Of a stretch of 64,000 nt of DNA, positions 33,734-42,130 are shown piece by piece. The position numbers and the translations under genes are program-made. Location of the stretch: NCBI GenBank assembly GCA_050174775.1, contig JBFXJP010000003.1, positions 1-64,000 of the forward strand. The letters run 5' to 3'. The stretch is from CAYPGJ01 sp050174775. GTDB lineage: Bacteria; Planctomycetota; Phycisphaerae; Phycisphaerales; UBA1924. How positions within the stretch are numbered: position 1 is the stretch's first letter; the number at the start of each line of letters is the position of its first letter. The notes beneath the pieces were generated by a model, which saw only the letters and a list, made by a program, of their open reading frames with translations, had not been told where the DNA came from and ran no database searches.

Positions 33734-35022
33734 TGGCCATGACGATCATCGTGGCGCTCCTCGGCGCGGCGTGCGTGCTGACGCTGCGGCCCGGACGCGC
33801 GTTGGGCGTGCTGGTCATGAGCATGTTCCTGTGGCCCGAGTACATGCGCATCCCGATGGGGCTGGCGCAGATGTCGGCGCCGAGATTGATTGCGATCGTC
33901 TTTCTCGTGCGGCTGCTCATGGGGCGTCGTCCCGGTTTCCGCTTCGGGCGTGCGGAGTGGATCGTGCTCGTGTGGTGGGTGTGGGACGTCCTGGCGCATG
34001 TGCTGGCGGGCTCGGAGGCATCGGAGACGGTGTACGCCGTGGGGCGCGGCATGGACACGGTGCTGATGTTCTTCGTTGCGCGGCTCGCGCTGACGGACAT
34101 CCAGGCGTGGCGCGGGTTGTTCTGGCCGCTCGGCGTGACGGCGCTTGTGATGGGAGTCGTGGGGGGTGTTGAGGCGGTGGGGGGTGAGTATCTGTACCAA
34201 CGCCTGTATGACCTGTCGGGGGGCGCGTGGTTCGACAAGGGTCAGGAGTACCGGTACGGCTTGCTGCGCGCCCGGGCGTCGACGGGACACGCCATTTACT
34301 TCGGCGTGGCGATGACGGTGATCATGGGCTGGTTGATCGCCCTGCGTCGGTTCGCGCCGTCGATGACGATGTGGCTGACGGCTGTGTGCGCGGCCGTGGC
34401 GGGAACGCTGTCGAGCTTGTCGAGCGGTCCGATGCTCGCGCTGACGGTGTTCGTCGGTCTGCGCGCGTTCTTCCACATGCGTTCGCTGATCCGTCCGGCG
34501 CTGATGATGCTCATCGCGATGTGTCTGGTGCTCGAGTTTGCCTCGAACCGGCACTTCTACAACCTCATCGACTACATCTCGATCAGCCAGGAGACGGCGT
34601 GGTACCGCACGAGGCTGCTGGAGGTCGCGGCGTCGCGGATCGGGGAGTATTGGGCGGTGGGTGTGGGGAGCGACTGGCCGCACCATTGGGGCGAGATGAT
34701 CGACGGCCGGTTGCATGTCGATGTGGTGAACAATTACGTGATCATGGCGATCAGCGGCGGGCTGCTCGGGCTGGGTCTGTACCTTGCGCTGCAGATCCTG
34801 TGCGTCTCGAGGGTGGTGCGGGCGTTCCGTGAGGGGGGCGCGGGGCAGAGAGAGCTGTGGTTCTCGATGGGCGCGTTGCTTCTCTCGCTCATGGCGGCGA
34901 GCATGTCGGTGGGGCTTTACGGGCCGCCGTTGCTGCTCTCGTATCTGGTGATGGGAGGGATGGCGAGCTCCACGGCCGCGTCGCGCGGCGCGACGGCGAG
35001 AGGAAAGATCGTTGGGCGGTGA
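33733..35022 (+). CDS. Wzy-like O-antigen ligase/polymerase family membrane protein
   Basis: 429 aa from ATG 33733, one base overlapping the previous stop (TGATG). It has about ten hydrophobic segments, with a large loop around residues 150-180 and one near 260-330 that contains RTRLLEVAASRIGEYWAVGVG, typical of the Wzy_C/O-antigen ligase family. It would polymerise repeat units in the periplasm. Family placement rests on topology and the Wzy-C-like loop, so ligase and polymerase cannot be told apart. Confidence 0.75.
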   Translation: MAMTIIVALLGAACVLTLRPGRALGVLVMSMFLWPEYMRIPMGLAQMSAPRLIAIVFLVRLLMGRRPGFRFGRAEWIVLVWWVWDVLAHVLAGSEASETVYAVGRGMDTVLMFFVARLALTDIQAWRGLFWPLGVTALVMGVVGGVEAVGGEYLYQRLYDLSGGAWFDKGQEYRYGLLRARASTGHAIYFGVAMTVIMGWLIALRRFAPSMTMWLTAVCAAVAGTLSSLSSGPMLALTVFVGLRAFFHMRSLIRPALMMLIAMCLVLEFASNRHFYNLIDYISISQETAWYRTRLLEVAASRIGEYWAVGVGSDWPHHWGEMIDGRLHVDVVNNYVIMAISGGLLGLGLYLALQILCVSRVVRAFREGGAGQRELWFSMGALLLSLMAASMSVGLYGPPLLLSYLVMGGMASSTAASRGATARGKIVGR

Positions 35023-35026
35023 AACG

Positions 35027-35950
35027 ATGGACGTCTCGGTGGTGATCGTGAACTGGAACGCGCGTGATCTGCTGCGCGGGTGCCTTGCGTCGATCGCGAA
35101 GGAGACGCGCGCATCGCACGAGGTCTTCGTGATCGACAACGCGAGCAAGGACGGGTCGTGCGACATGGTTCGCGCGGAGTTCCCGTGGGTGAAGCTGATG
35201 GAGAACGAGACGAACCGCGGGTTCGCGGCCGCGAACAACCAGGGCCTGCGCGAGGCGCGGGGCCGGTATCTGCTCCTGCTCAACCCGGACACGGTGATTC
35301 TGGAGGGGGCGATCGACAAGGCGATCGCGGATGCGGATGCGCGCGTGGATGCGGGAGTGGTGGGCTGTCAGGTGTGGGAGAGCCCGGAGCGCATCCAGCG
35401 GACGTGCTTCTCGTTTCCGACTCCGCTGAATCTGTTCTTCTCGCAGACGGGGCTGCAGAAGCGGTTTCCTCGGAGCCGCCTGCTCGGACGTCCCGAGCTG
35501 ATGTGGTGGGATCGGATGAGCGAGCGCGACGTGGACGTGGTGTCGGGGATGTTCATGCTTGTGCGTCGCGAAGCGATGGACCAGGTCGGGCTGATGGACG
35601 AGGACTACTTCGTGTACGGCGAGGAAGCGGACTGGTGCTGCCGGTTCTGGCGCGCCGGCTGGAGGTGCGTGTTCGTGCCGACGGGACGCATTCTGCACCT
35701 GGAGGGCGGGGGCAAGAGCACGTCGCAGGTCCGAGTCCCCATGTACGTGCAGCTGCTCAAGAGCCTGCTGCTGTTCAATCGCAAGAACTTCGGCGTGCTC
35801 GCGTGGGCGTGCGCGAAGGGTGTGTTCGTGCTGGCCATGGCGCTCAAGTGGGCCACGGGCGTGTGGACCGGGGGTGAGGAGGGGCATGCAAGGCGCCGGC
35901 TTGCACGGGCCTCGCTCGCGTGGCTGCTTACGGGGAAGAAGCCGACGTGA
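35027..35950 (+). CDS. Glycosyltransferase family 2 (rhamnosyltransferase-like)
   Basis: 307 aa from ATG 35027. GT-A fold: DVSVVIVNWNARDLL at the start, VIDNASKDGS, NRGFAAANNQG, LLLNPDT (metal-binding region around Asp88), GMFMLVRREA and DEDYFVYGEEADWCCR. These are the marks of WbbL/RfbN-type rhamnosyltransferases. Because the locus also encodes RmlA, RmlB, RmlD and an RmlC-like cupin, a dTDP-rhamnose donor is plausible. It acts at the inner face of the membrane on lipid-linked sugars. Confidence 0.87.
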   Translation: MDVSVVIVNWNARDLLRGCLASIAKETRASHEVFVIDNASKDGSCDMVRAEFPWVKLMENETNRGFAAANNQGLREARGRYLLLLNPDTVILEGAIDKAIADADARVDAGVVGCQVWESPERIQRTCFSFPTPLNLFFSQTGLQKRFPRSRLLGRPELMWWDRMSERDVDVVSGMFMLVRREAMDQVGLMDEDYFVYGEEADWCCRFWRAGWRCVFVPTGRILHLEGGGKSTSQVRVPMYVQLLKSLLLFNRKNFGVLAWACAKGVFVLAMALKWATGVWTGGEEGHARRRLARASLAWLLTGKKPT

Positions 35951-37194
35951 ATACCTATGCGGATGCGAAGGTGGAGCAAGAGGTCGTGACGGGGCGGGCG
36001 GAGGGCGCGTTGGTGTGGCGCGTGCTGCGCGATTGGAGCGAGGTCGACGCGATTCGTGACGAGTGGGATGCGCTGTCGCGGTCGTGCGGCGGGGACGTTT
36101 ACACGTCGTGCGATGCGGGGCGGGTCTGGTGGTCGCACTACGGGCGGGGGGAGCTGTGGATTCTCGAGGCTCGGAGCGCGGACGGGGCGCTTGTCGGCGT
36201 GCTGCCGATGTTCGTCGAGAAGCGCGGTTTGTGGGGGCAGCGGGCGCGGATCGCGCGGATGGTGGGCGTTGATTCGACGATTGTCGTGACGCGGCCGGCC
36301 GTGGCTGCTGAGCGGCGGGGCGAGGTTGTCGAGGGCGCGGCGCGATTGCTGATGCGGGAGGCGCGCTGTGACGGTGTGGTGTTTGGGGCGCTCGGTGGCG
36401 AATCGGGCTGGGTGGAGGCGGCGCGTGAGGGTCTTGATCGTGGGGGCGAAGCGGTGGGGGAGGCGCGGGTGCTCGAGGGTGGGCCGCACACGGTGTTTCG
36501 CCTTCCGGAGACGTTCGACGCGTATCTGTCCGGTCTCGACAAGCGGCAGCGCGGGAACTATCGGCGCGACCGCAGCCAGCTGGACCGCATGGGCGGCCTG
36601 CAGGTGCGTGTGATCACGGAGGCGGGCGAGCTTGAGCGTGTGTTCCAGCAGTTCATGACGATGCACGGCGAGCAGTGGCGCGCGGAGGGGCGTGCGGGGC
36701 ACTTTGGTGATTGGCGCGGCTCGCACGAGTTCAGCGCGGAGCTGGTGCGGACGCTGAGCCGAGAGGGCAATGCGGGGCTGGTGAGCCTGGAGGTCGGGGG
36801 AGAGGTCATCGGGATGGAGTGGTTCCTGACGTGGGGCGAGCGGGGGTTTTGGCGGTTGCCCGCGCGGCGCGTGGGCGAGCCGTGGGACAAGCTGGGGCTC
36901 GGTCGCGTCGGGTTGGTTGAGTTGATCGGCGCGTTGATCGAGCGCGGCGTGCGCGAGATCGAGGCCGGGCCGGGGCGGTATGAGTACAAGCTCAAGCACG
37001 GCGGTGAGGAGTACGCGATGCGGAGCGTCGTCGGGATCGCGCGTGGTTCGGGCGGACGGCGCATGCGGCTGCTCTTCTGGTGGTCGCGCGTGACGCACCT
37101 GCTCTATTACCGCGCGTGGCGGATCAGGTACGCGCCGAAGGTGGGGATGGGCGCTCGGCCTCTGTGGTCTGGCTGGGCGCGCGCAAGGCTGTGA
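35947..37194 (+). CDS. FemAB/CelD-like GNAT acetyltransferase, second copy
   Basis: 415 aa from GTG 35947, overlapping the preceding stop by 4 bp. The C-terminal half has the GNAT fold (QFMTMHGEQWRAEGRAG, SREGNAGLVSLEVGGEVIGME, GLGRVGLVELIGALIERGVREIEAGPG with YEYKLKHG at the end), matching the BcsL/CelD-type group. Its substrate is probably the polysaccharide or its precursor. The two FemAB-like proteins share only the general fold. Confidence 0.78.
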   Translation: MNTYADAKVEQEVVTGRAEGALVWRVLRDWSEVDAIRDEWDALSRSCGGDVYTSCDAGRVWWSHYGRGELWILEARSADGALVGVLPMFVEKRGLWGQRARIARMVGVDSTIVVTRPAVAAERRGEVVEGAARLLMREARCDGVVFGALGGESGWVEAAREGLDRGGEAVGEARVLEGGPHTVFRLPETFDAYLSGLDKRQRGNYRRDRSQLDRMGGLQVRVITEAGELERVFQQFMTMHGEQWRAEGRAGHFGDWRGSHEFSAELVRTLSREGNAGLVSLEVGGEVIGMEWFLTWGERGFWRLPARRVGEPWDKLGLGRVGLVELIGALIERGVREIEAGPGRYEYKLKHGGEEYAMRSVVGIARGSGGRRMRLLFWWSRVTHLLYYRAWRIRYAPKVGMGARPLWSGWARARL

Positions 37195-38390
37195 ACGAGA
37201 CGTTCCGTCAGTGCGGGCCAGGCGGGGCGGGCGCGATCAAGATGCTCCGCGCGTGGGCGTTCGGCGGCGCAGCGCCTGCATGGCCGGAGTTCAAGGACAG
37301 GGCGGCGACCATGACGCACCGATGCCGCACGGCCATCGAGGCGGGTGTACGGGGGCTTGGTCTGTGCAAGGGTGATGTTGTGCTCGCGCCCGCGTATCAC
37401 TGCGGCACGGAGATCGACGCGCTGCTTGCGGCGGGGTGTGAGGTTGTGCTCTATCGCACGGGGGCGAGGGGCGAGATCGACGTTGAGGATGCGGCGGAGC
37501 GCGGGGGTGAGCGTGTTCGAGCGATGTACGTGATTCATTATTTCGGATGGCCGCAGGATCTGGCGAAGGCGCGTGACTTGTGCGCATCGCGTGGGTGGTC
37601 GCTGATCGAGGACTGCGCGCTCTCGCTGTTCAGCGAGCATGAGAACGGATCACCGACGGGGCTGACGGGTGATGTCTCGGTGTTCAGTCTGACGAAGACG
37701 TTGGCGGTGGCGGACGGGGGGGCGCTCTCGCTGCGTGAGGGGCTAGGGCGCGCGGATGGTGGGGGGGCATGGAAGTCGGCGCCGAGCGAGCGTGTGGGGA
37801 AGGAGGCCGCGCGGATGGTGCGACGGGCGTGGGGGAGATGGTCGCTCGAGCATGTCGGTGCGCGTTGGACGCCGAGCGTGCTGGTGCGGACGAAGAGCGG
37901 CGGTAGGGGGAGGCATGCGGCGTCGGACGCGGAGGTCATGCCGAGCGCGTACTTCTTTGATGCGGGCAAGGACGGGGGGCGCGCGGCGTCACGCGTGACG
38001 CTCGGGCTGCTCCGGGGAGTGGATCGAGAGGATGTCCGTGCGGCACGGCGAAGGAACTACGGAGCGCTGGGACGAGCCCTCGGAGAGCTCGGGACGATGC
38101 GTCCGTTGTTCGACGAGCTGCCGGCGCGCGTGTGTCCGCTCGTGTTTCCGTTGGTGGCGCAGGATCGTGATGGCGTGCTCGGGCGGCTGGAAGGGAGCGG
38201 CGTGAGCGCGATCGCGTGGTGGTCCGGTGGGCACCCGCGGATGGATCTCGCGGCGTTTCCGGAGGCGCGTGCGCTGAAGCGATCGGTGGTAGCGTTGCCG
38301 GTGCATCAGGGATTGGACGAGCGGGACATGGCGTACATCGCGGCGCGCGTGCGTGAGGCGGACGCGGCTTGCACAAGGAGCAGATCGTGA
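37191..38390 (+). CDS. DegT/DnrJ/EryC1 family PLP aminotransferase
   Basis: 399 aa from GTG 37191. Fold-type I aminotransferase acting on nucleotide-linked sugars: VLAPAYHCGTEIDALLAAG near residue 70, YVIHYFGWPQDL, IEDCALSLFSE, and the PLP lysine Lys169 in FSLTKTLAV. Substrates are typically NDP-4-keto sugars, giving amino sugars that FemAB and acetyltransferase enzymes can decorate. It overlaps its upstream and downstream neighbours. Confidence 0.85.
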   Translation: MNETFRQCGPGGAGAIKMLRAWAFGGAAPAWPEFKDRAATMTHRCRTAIEAGVRGLGLCKGDVVLAPAYHCGTEIDALLAAGCEVVLYRTGARGEIDVEDAAERGGERVRAMYVIHYFGWPQDLAKARDLCASRGWSLIEDCALSLFSEHENGSPTGLTGDVSVFSLTKTLAVADGGALSLREGLGRADGGGAWKSAPSERVGKEAARMVRRAWGRWSLEHVGARWTPSVLVRTKSGGRGRHAASDAEVMPSAYFFDAGKDGGRAASRVTLGLLRGVDREDVRAARRRNYGALGRALGELGTMRPLFDELPARVCPLVFPLVAQDRDGVLGRLEGSGVSAIAWWSGGHPRMDLAAFPEARALKRSVVALPVHQGLDERDMAYIAARVREADAACTRSRS

Positions 38391-39064
38391 AGGGAATGCG
38401 TGGCGTCGCGGACGTGTCGGACGCGGGTTCGCTCTCCAACAAGATGCGGTCGCGTCGGTTCGCGATCTTCGAGCGGCTCATGGAGCCGCTGCCCAAGCCG
38501 GTGCGCATCCTCGACGTCGGCGGCACCACGGAGTTCTGGGAGCAGCGCGGCTGGGCTGGGCGCGACAGCGTGAGCATCGTCCTCGTGAATCTCAGCGCGG
38601 CGGAGCAGCGGCACGCGAACATCGAGCCGCGGGCGGGTGATGCGACGAGCATGCCTGAGTACGCCGACGGCTCGTTCGACGTCGTCTTCTCGAACTCGGT
38701 CATCGAGCACCTCTTCACGCTGGAGAATCAGCGGAAGATGGCGAGCGAAGTGGCGCGGATCGGCAAGGCGTATTGGGTGCAGACGCCGAATTACTGGTTC
38801 CCGATCGAGCCGCATTTTCACGTGCCGGGCTGGCAATGGATGCCGCAGTGGGCGCGTGTCGCGCTGCTGCGTCGTCGTCGGTGCGGCTGGCGCGGGCCGG
38901 AGCCGGATTCGGAGAAGGCGTGGGCGCTCGTGCGTGAGGTTCGCTTGATGCGCCGGCACGAGTTGTGCGAGGCCTTCCCCGGCGCGGACGTGTGGGGGGA
39001 GAAGTTCAAGGGCCTCGTGAAGAGCTGGGTGGTGACCAAGGGCTTCCCGGAGCGTCTGCGCTGA
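38387..39064 (+). CDS. Class I SAM-dependent methyltransferase
   Basis: 225 aa from GTG 38387 with AAGGAG 6 nt upstream. The Rossmann-type methyltransferase motifs are ILDVGGTTEFW (motif I), GDATSMPEYADGSFDVVFSNSVIEHL (motif II) and the conserved EVARIGKAYWVQTPN segment of polysaccharide methyltransferases. It probably O-methylates a sugar. It lies in the same overlapping chain. Confidence 0.82.
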   Translation: MKGMRGVADVSDAGSLSNKMRSRRFAIFERLMEPLPKPVRILDVGGTTEFWEQRGWAGRDSVSIVLVNLSAAEQRHANIEPRAGDATSMPEYADGSFDVVFSNSVIEHLFTLENQRKMASEVARIGKAYWVQTPNYWFPIEPHFHVPGWQWMPQWARVALLRRRRCGWRGPEPDSEKAWALVREVRLMRRHELCEAFPGADVWGEKFKGLVKSWVVTKGFPERLR

Positions 39065-39780
39065 TGATGTGGACGCTCGGCATCCTGGGTGCGCTGGGGC
39101 TGATGGGTGCGGCGTATGTCTCGCCGCATGTCGGTCGATGGCGCGCGGTGCGGCGGATGGGCCGGTGGTGCGCGGAGCGGCATGCGCTCGCGCTCACGTA
39201 CGACGACGGGCCCGGGCCGGCGCTGACCGCGCGGGTGCTCGATGTGTTGAAGGCGCGCGGGGCAAGGGCGACGTTCTTTCTGCTGGGGAGCCGTGCCGGT
39301 GATTCGCCGCAGATGGCGGATCGTGTGAGAGCGGAGGGGCACGAGGCTGGGTGTCACACGCACGACCATCTGAATGCGTGGAAGACGTGGCCTTGGAAGG
39401 CGCGACGCGACGTGGCGCGCGGGTACGAGACGTTGATGACGTGGGTGGGCGCGAACGGTTTGTTCCGCCCTCCGTACGGGAAGATGACGCTGCTCACCGC
39501 GGCGGAGGTGTGGATGCGCGGCGCGAGGGTGGGCTGGTGGACGCTCGACAGCGGCGACACGTGGGACACGGCGCCGAGCGTGGAGAGCACGATCGAGCGT
39601 GTGCGTCGCGCGGGCGGGGGCGTGGTGCTGCTGCATGACTTTGATCGTGTGGGCGCAGGGGCCGAGGCGCGCGCGGAATTCGTGATGGGTGTGACGACCG
39701 GTTTGCTGGAGCTTGCGGAAGAGGAAGGGTGGCGCGTCGTCACGCTGGGTGAGGTCATGGAAGGAGCGGGGCTCGCATGA
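39064..39780 (+). CDS. Membrane-associated polysaccharide deacetylase (NodB domain), second copy
   Basis: 238 aa beginning at ATG 39064, which overlaps the previous stop by one base (TGATG). The N-terminal hydrophobic segment (about residues 3-20) may anchor it. The NodB motifs are complete: TYDDGPG (Asp47, Asp48), CHTHDH (His98, His102), RPPYGK, WTLDSGDTWD and VLLHDFD. It would deacetylate N-acetylated glycan at the membrane. It is followed by the Alg14-type gene with a 4-bp overlap. Confidence 0.85.
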   Translation: MMWTLGILGALGLMGAAYVSPHVGRWRAVRRMGRWCAERHALALTYDDGPGPALTARVLDVLKARGARATFFLLGSRAGDSPQMADRVRAEGHEAGCHTHDHLNAWKTWPWKARRDVARGYETLMTWVGANGLFRPPYGKMTLLTAAEVWMRGARVGWWTLDSGDTWDTAPSVESTIERVRRAGGGVVLLHDFDRVGAGAEARAEFVMGVTTGLLELAEEEGWRVVTLGEVMEGAGLA

Positions 39781-40253
39781 GCGGACGTGAACACAAGCGC
39801 GTGCTGTGTGTTGCCTCGGGGGGCGGGCACTGGGTGCAGATGCTGCGGCTCCGCCCGGCGTTCGAGGGTTGTGACGTGGCGTTCGCCACTGTGCGCGAGG
39901 CGTATCGGAGCGACGTCGCGGAGGATATCGCGCGCGGCGCCCGGTTCTATGTCGTCAACGACGCGACGCGCTGGAACAAGTTTCTCCTCGTGCTGCAGGC
40001 CCTGCGTGTGCTGCTGATCCTGGTGCGCGAGCGACCGGACGTGGTGATCACGACGGGCGCGGCGCCCGGGTTCTTCGCGGTGCGTCTGGGCAAGATGCTC
40101 GGCGCGCGCGTGTGCTGGATCGATTCGATTGCGAATGTGGAGCATTTGTCGCTGAGCGGTGAGAAGGCGGGCAAGTTTGTGAACTTGTGGTTAACGCAAT
40201 GGCCGCACCTGGCGCGCGAGGGCGGACCGCGGTTCGAGGGGGCCGTGCTGTGA
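39777..40253 (+). CDS. Alg14-like glycosyltransferase subunit (membrane half)
   Basis: 158 aa, starting at an ATGA overlap. VLCVASGGGHWVQML at the N-terminus is the Alg14/PssD/CpsF signature, followed by VVITTGAAPGFFAVRLGKMLGARV and a membrane-associated helix (FLLVLQALRVLLIL). Alg14 proteins recruit a catalytic Alg13 partner to the membrane, together forming a GT-B transferase that adds the second sugar. The partner is the next gene. Confidence 0.85.
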   Translation: MSGREHKRVLCVASGGGHWVQMLRLRPAFEGCDVAFATVREAYRSDVAEDIARGARFYVVNDATRWNKFLLVLQALRVLLILVRERPDVVITTGAAPGFFAVRLGKMLGARVCWIDSIANVEHLSLSGEKAGKFVNLWLTQWPHLAREGGPRFEGAVL

Positions 40254-40729
40254 TTCTTGTCACCGTGGGCGCGCAGATGCCGTTCGATCGGCTGGTGAAG
40301 GGTGTGGATGCGTGGGCGGAGGCGCGCGGGCGGGACGACGTGCTTGCGCAGGTCGGGCCGGATTCGTGGAAGCCGAGCAGGGCGCGCTGGGTGGAGTTTC
40401 TGGCGCCGGAGGAGTTCAAGAAGGCCGTGCAGGAGGCGGACGTTGTGGTGGCCCACGCGGGGATGGGGTCGATCCTGACCGCGCTGGAGCTGGGGAAGCC
40501 GATCCTGGTGATGCCGCGCCGTGGGGACCTCCGTGAGACGCGGAACGATCATCAGGTGGCGACGGCGGAGCGGTTTCTGGAGCAGGGGAGGGTGGCGGTG
40601 GCGTTTGACGAGAACGAACTGGCCGAGAAGCTCGACGCTCTGGGCACGCTGAAGGGGGGTGAGCGGATCGGCTCGCGCGCGTCGGAGGGGTTGCTCAAGG
40701 CGGTGCGTGCGTTCATCGATGGCAGGTAG
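40250..40729 (+). CDS. Alg13-like glycosyltransferase subunit (catalytic half)
   Basis: 159 aa from GTG 40250, overlapping the previous stop (GTGA). ILVTVGAQMPFDRL at the start and VVVAHAGMGSILTALELGKPILVMPRRGDLRETRNDHQ are the UDP-sugar binding part of the Alg13/GT28 C-terminal domain. Together with the preceding Alg14-like subunit it forms a split glycosyltransferase. The gene is followed by a 47-bp gap with a small hairpin before the dehydrogenase gene. Confidence 0.85.
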   Translation: MILVTVGAQMPFDRLVKGVDAWAEARGRDDVLAQVGPDSWKPSRARWVEFLAPEEFKKAVQEADVVVAHAGMGSILTALELGKPILVMPRRGDLRETRNDHQVATAERFLEQGRVAVAFDENELAEKLDALGTLKGGERIGSRASEGLLKAVRAFIDGR

Positions 40730-40734
40730 TCTTT

Positions 40735-40752
40735 CCGCCCCTGTCGGGGCGG
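40735..40752 (+). other. Small hairpin in the gap before the UDP-sugar dehydrogenase gene
   Basis: CCGCCCC (40735-40741) pairs with GGGGCGG (40746-40752). There is no T-tract after it, so it may be a processing or attenuation hairpin within the operon rather than a terminator. Confidence 0.4.
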
Positions 40753-40776
40753 TCCGAGAAGAAGAAAGGTGCGTGC

Positions 40777-42120
40777 ATGGGCGCGTATGAGTCGCTGAAG
40801 AGGAAGCTGGAGTCGGGTGAGGCCGTGGCCGGCATTATCGGTCTGGGCTACGTGGGGCTGCCTTTGGCGCACGCGTTGCACCAGGGCGGCTTGCGCGTGC
40901 TCGGCTTCGACATTGACCCGTCGAAGATCGACGCTCTTGCTTCGGGCACGAACTACCTGAAGCACCTGGGGGACCAGATGGTGAAGGACCTCTCCGGCAG
41001 CGCGCGCTTCAGCGCGACGACGGACATGGGTCGGCTGGGCGAGGCGGACGCCATCATCGTGTGCGTGCCCACGCCGCTCGGCCGGCACCAGGAGCCGGAC
41101 ATCTCCTACATCGTGAAGACGGCGGAGGCGATCGGGAAGACGCTCCGTCCGGGGCAGCTCATCTGCCTCGAATCCACGACGTACCCCGGCACGACGCGCA
41201 ACGACATGATCCCCGCGATGCTCTCTGCCGCGGGTGATCGCGCCAAGGGCATGAAGCTCGGAGAGGATTACTTCGCCGCGTTCTCGCCCGAGCGCGAGGA
41301 CCCGGGGCGCAAGTCGCACAACACGCGCACGACGCCGAAGCTCGTCGGGGGCTGCGATCCGCGCTCCACGGAGCTCGCCTCGATGCTGTACCGGCGCGGC
41401 GTCGAGACGGTCGTGCCCGTGTCCACCGCCGAGGTGGCCGAGTCGGCCAAGCTGCTGGAGAACATCTTCCGCGCGGTCAACATCGCGCTCGTCAACGAGC
41501 TCAAGGTGGTGCTCACCAAGATGGACATCGACGTTTGGGAGGTGATCCGCGCGGCCAGCACCAAGCCCTTCGGGTTCATGCCGTTCTTCCCGGGCCCCGG
41601 GCTGGGCGGGCACTGCATCCCGATCGACCCCTTCTATCTCACGTGGAAGGCCAAGGAAGTGGGCGAGACCACGCGTTTCATCGAGCTCGCCGGTCAGGTC
41701 AACACGCGCATGCCGCACTACGTGGTCGACCGCACCGCGCTCGCCCTGAACGGTCAGGGCAAGGCGGTGAAGGGATCGAAGATTCTCGTGCTCGGTCTCT
41801 CCTACAAGGCTGAGATCGACGACACGCGCGAGAGCCCATCGTTCGAGCTCATCACGCTCCTCGAGGACCTCGGCGCCGACGTCGATTACTCGGACCCGCA
41901 CGTGCCCACAACGCCGCGCGTCCGCCGGCACGACCTCAAGATGGAGAGCGTGGCTATCACCCCCGACAATGTGAAGCGCTACGACGCGGTGCTCGTGTCG
42001 ACCGCGCACTCGGCGTTCGATTGGGGCGTGATCGCCGCCAACGCGAAACTCGTGGTGGACACGCGGGACGCCCTGCGGGAGTATGAGAAGACGATGGGAG
42101 AGAGGCTGGTCAGGGCGTGA
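40777..42120 (+). CDS. UDP-sugar 6-dehydrogenase (WbpA/WecC type)
   Basis: 447 aa. NAD-dependent oxidation of a UDP-hexosamine to the uronic acid. GLGYVGLPLAHAL is the Rossmann NAD site, NIFRAVNIALVNELK carries the general-base lysine, and the catalytic Cys280 is in GGHCIPIDP. ETTRFIELAGQVNTRMP and the C-terminal UDP-binding domain (VLGLSYKAEIDDTRESP) follow. This WbpA-type sequence suits UDP-GlcNAc or UDP-ManNAc dehydrogenases better than UDP-glucose dehydrogenase. The site AAAGG precedes the start. Confidence 0.88.
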   Translation: MGAYESLKRKLESGEAVAGIIGLGYVGLPLAHALHQGGLRVLGFDIDPSKIDALASGTNYLKHLGDQMVKDLSGSARFSATTDMGRLGEADAIIVCVPTPLGRHQEPDISYIVKTAEAIGKTLRPGQLICLESTTYPGTTRNDMIPAMLSAAGDRAKGMKLGEDYFAAFSPEREDPGRKSHNTRTTPKLVGGCDPRSTELASMLYRRGVETVVPVSTAEVAESAKLLENIFRAVNIALVNELKVVLTKMDIDVWEVIRAASTKPFGFMPFFPGPGLGGHCIPIDPFYLTWKAKEVGETTRFIELAGQVNTRMPHYVVDRTALALNGQGKAVKGSKILVLGLSYKAEIDDTRESPSFELITLLEDLGADVDYSDPHVPTTPRVRRHDLKMESVAITPDNVKRYDAVLVSTAHSAFDWGVIAANAKLVVDTRDALREYEKTMGERLVRA

Positions 42121-42130
42121 GGACGGAGGC

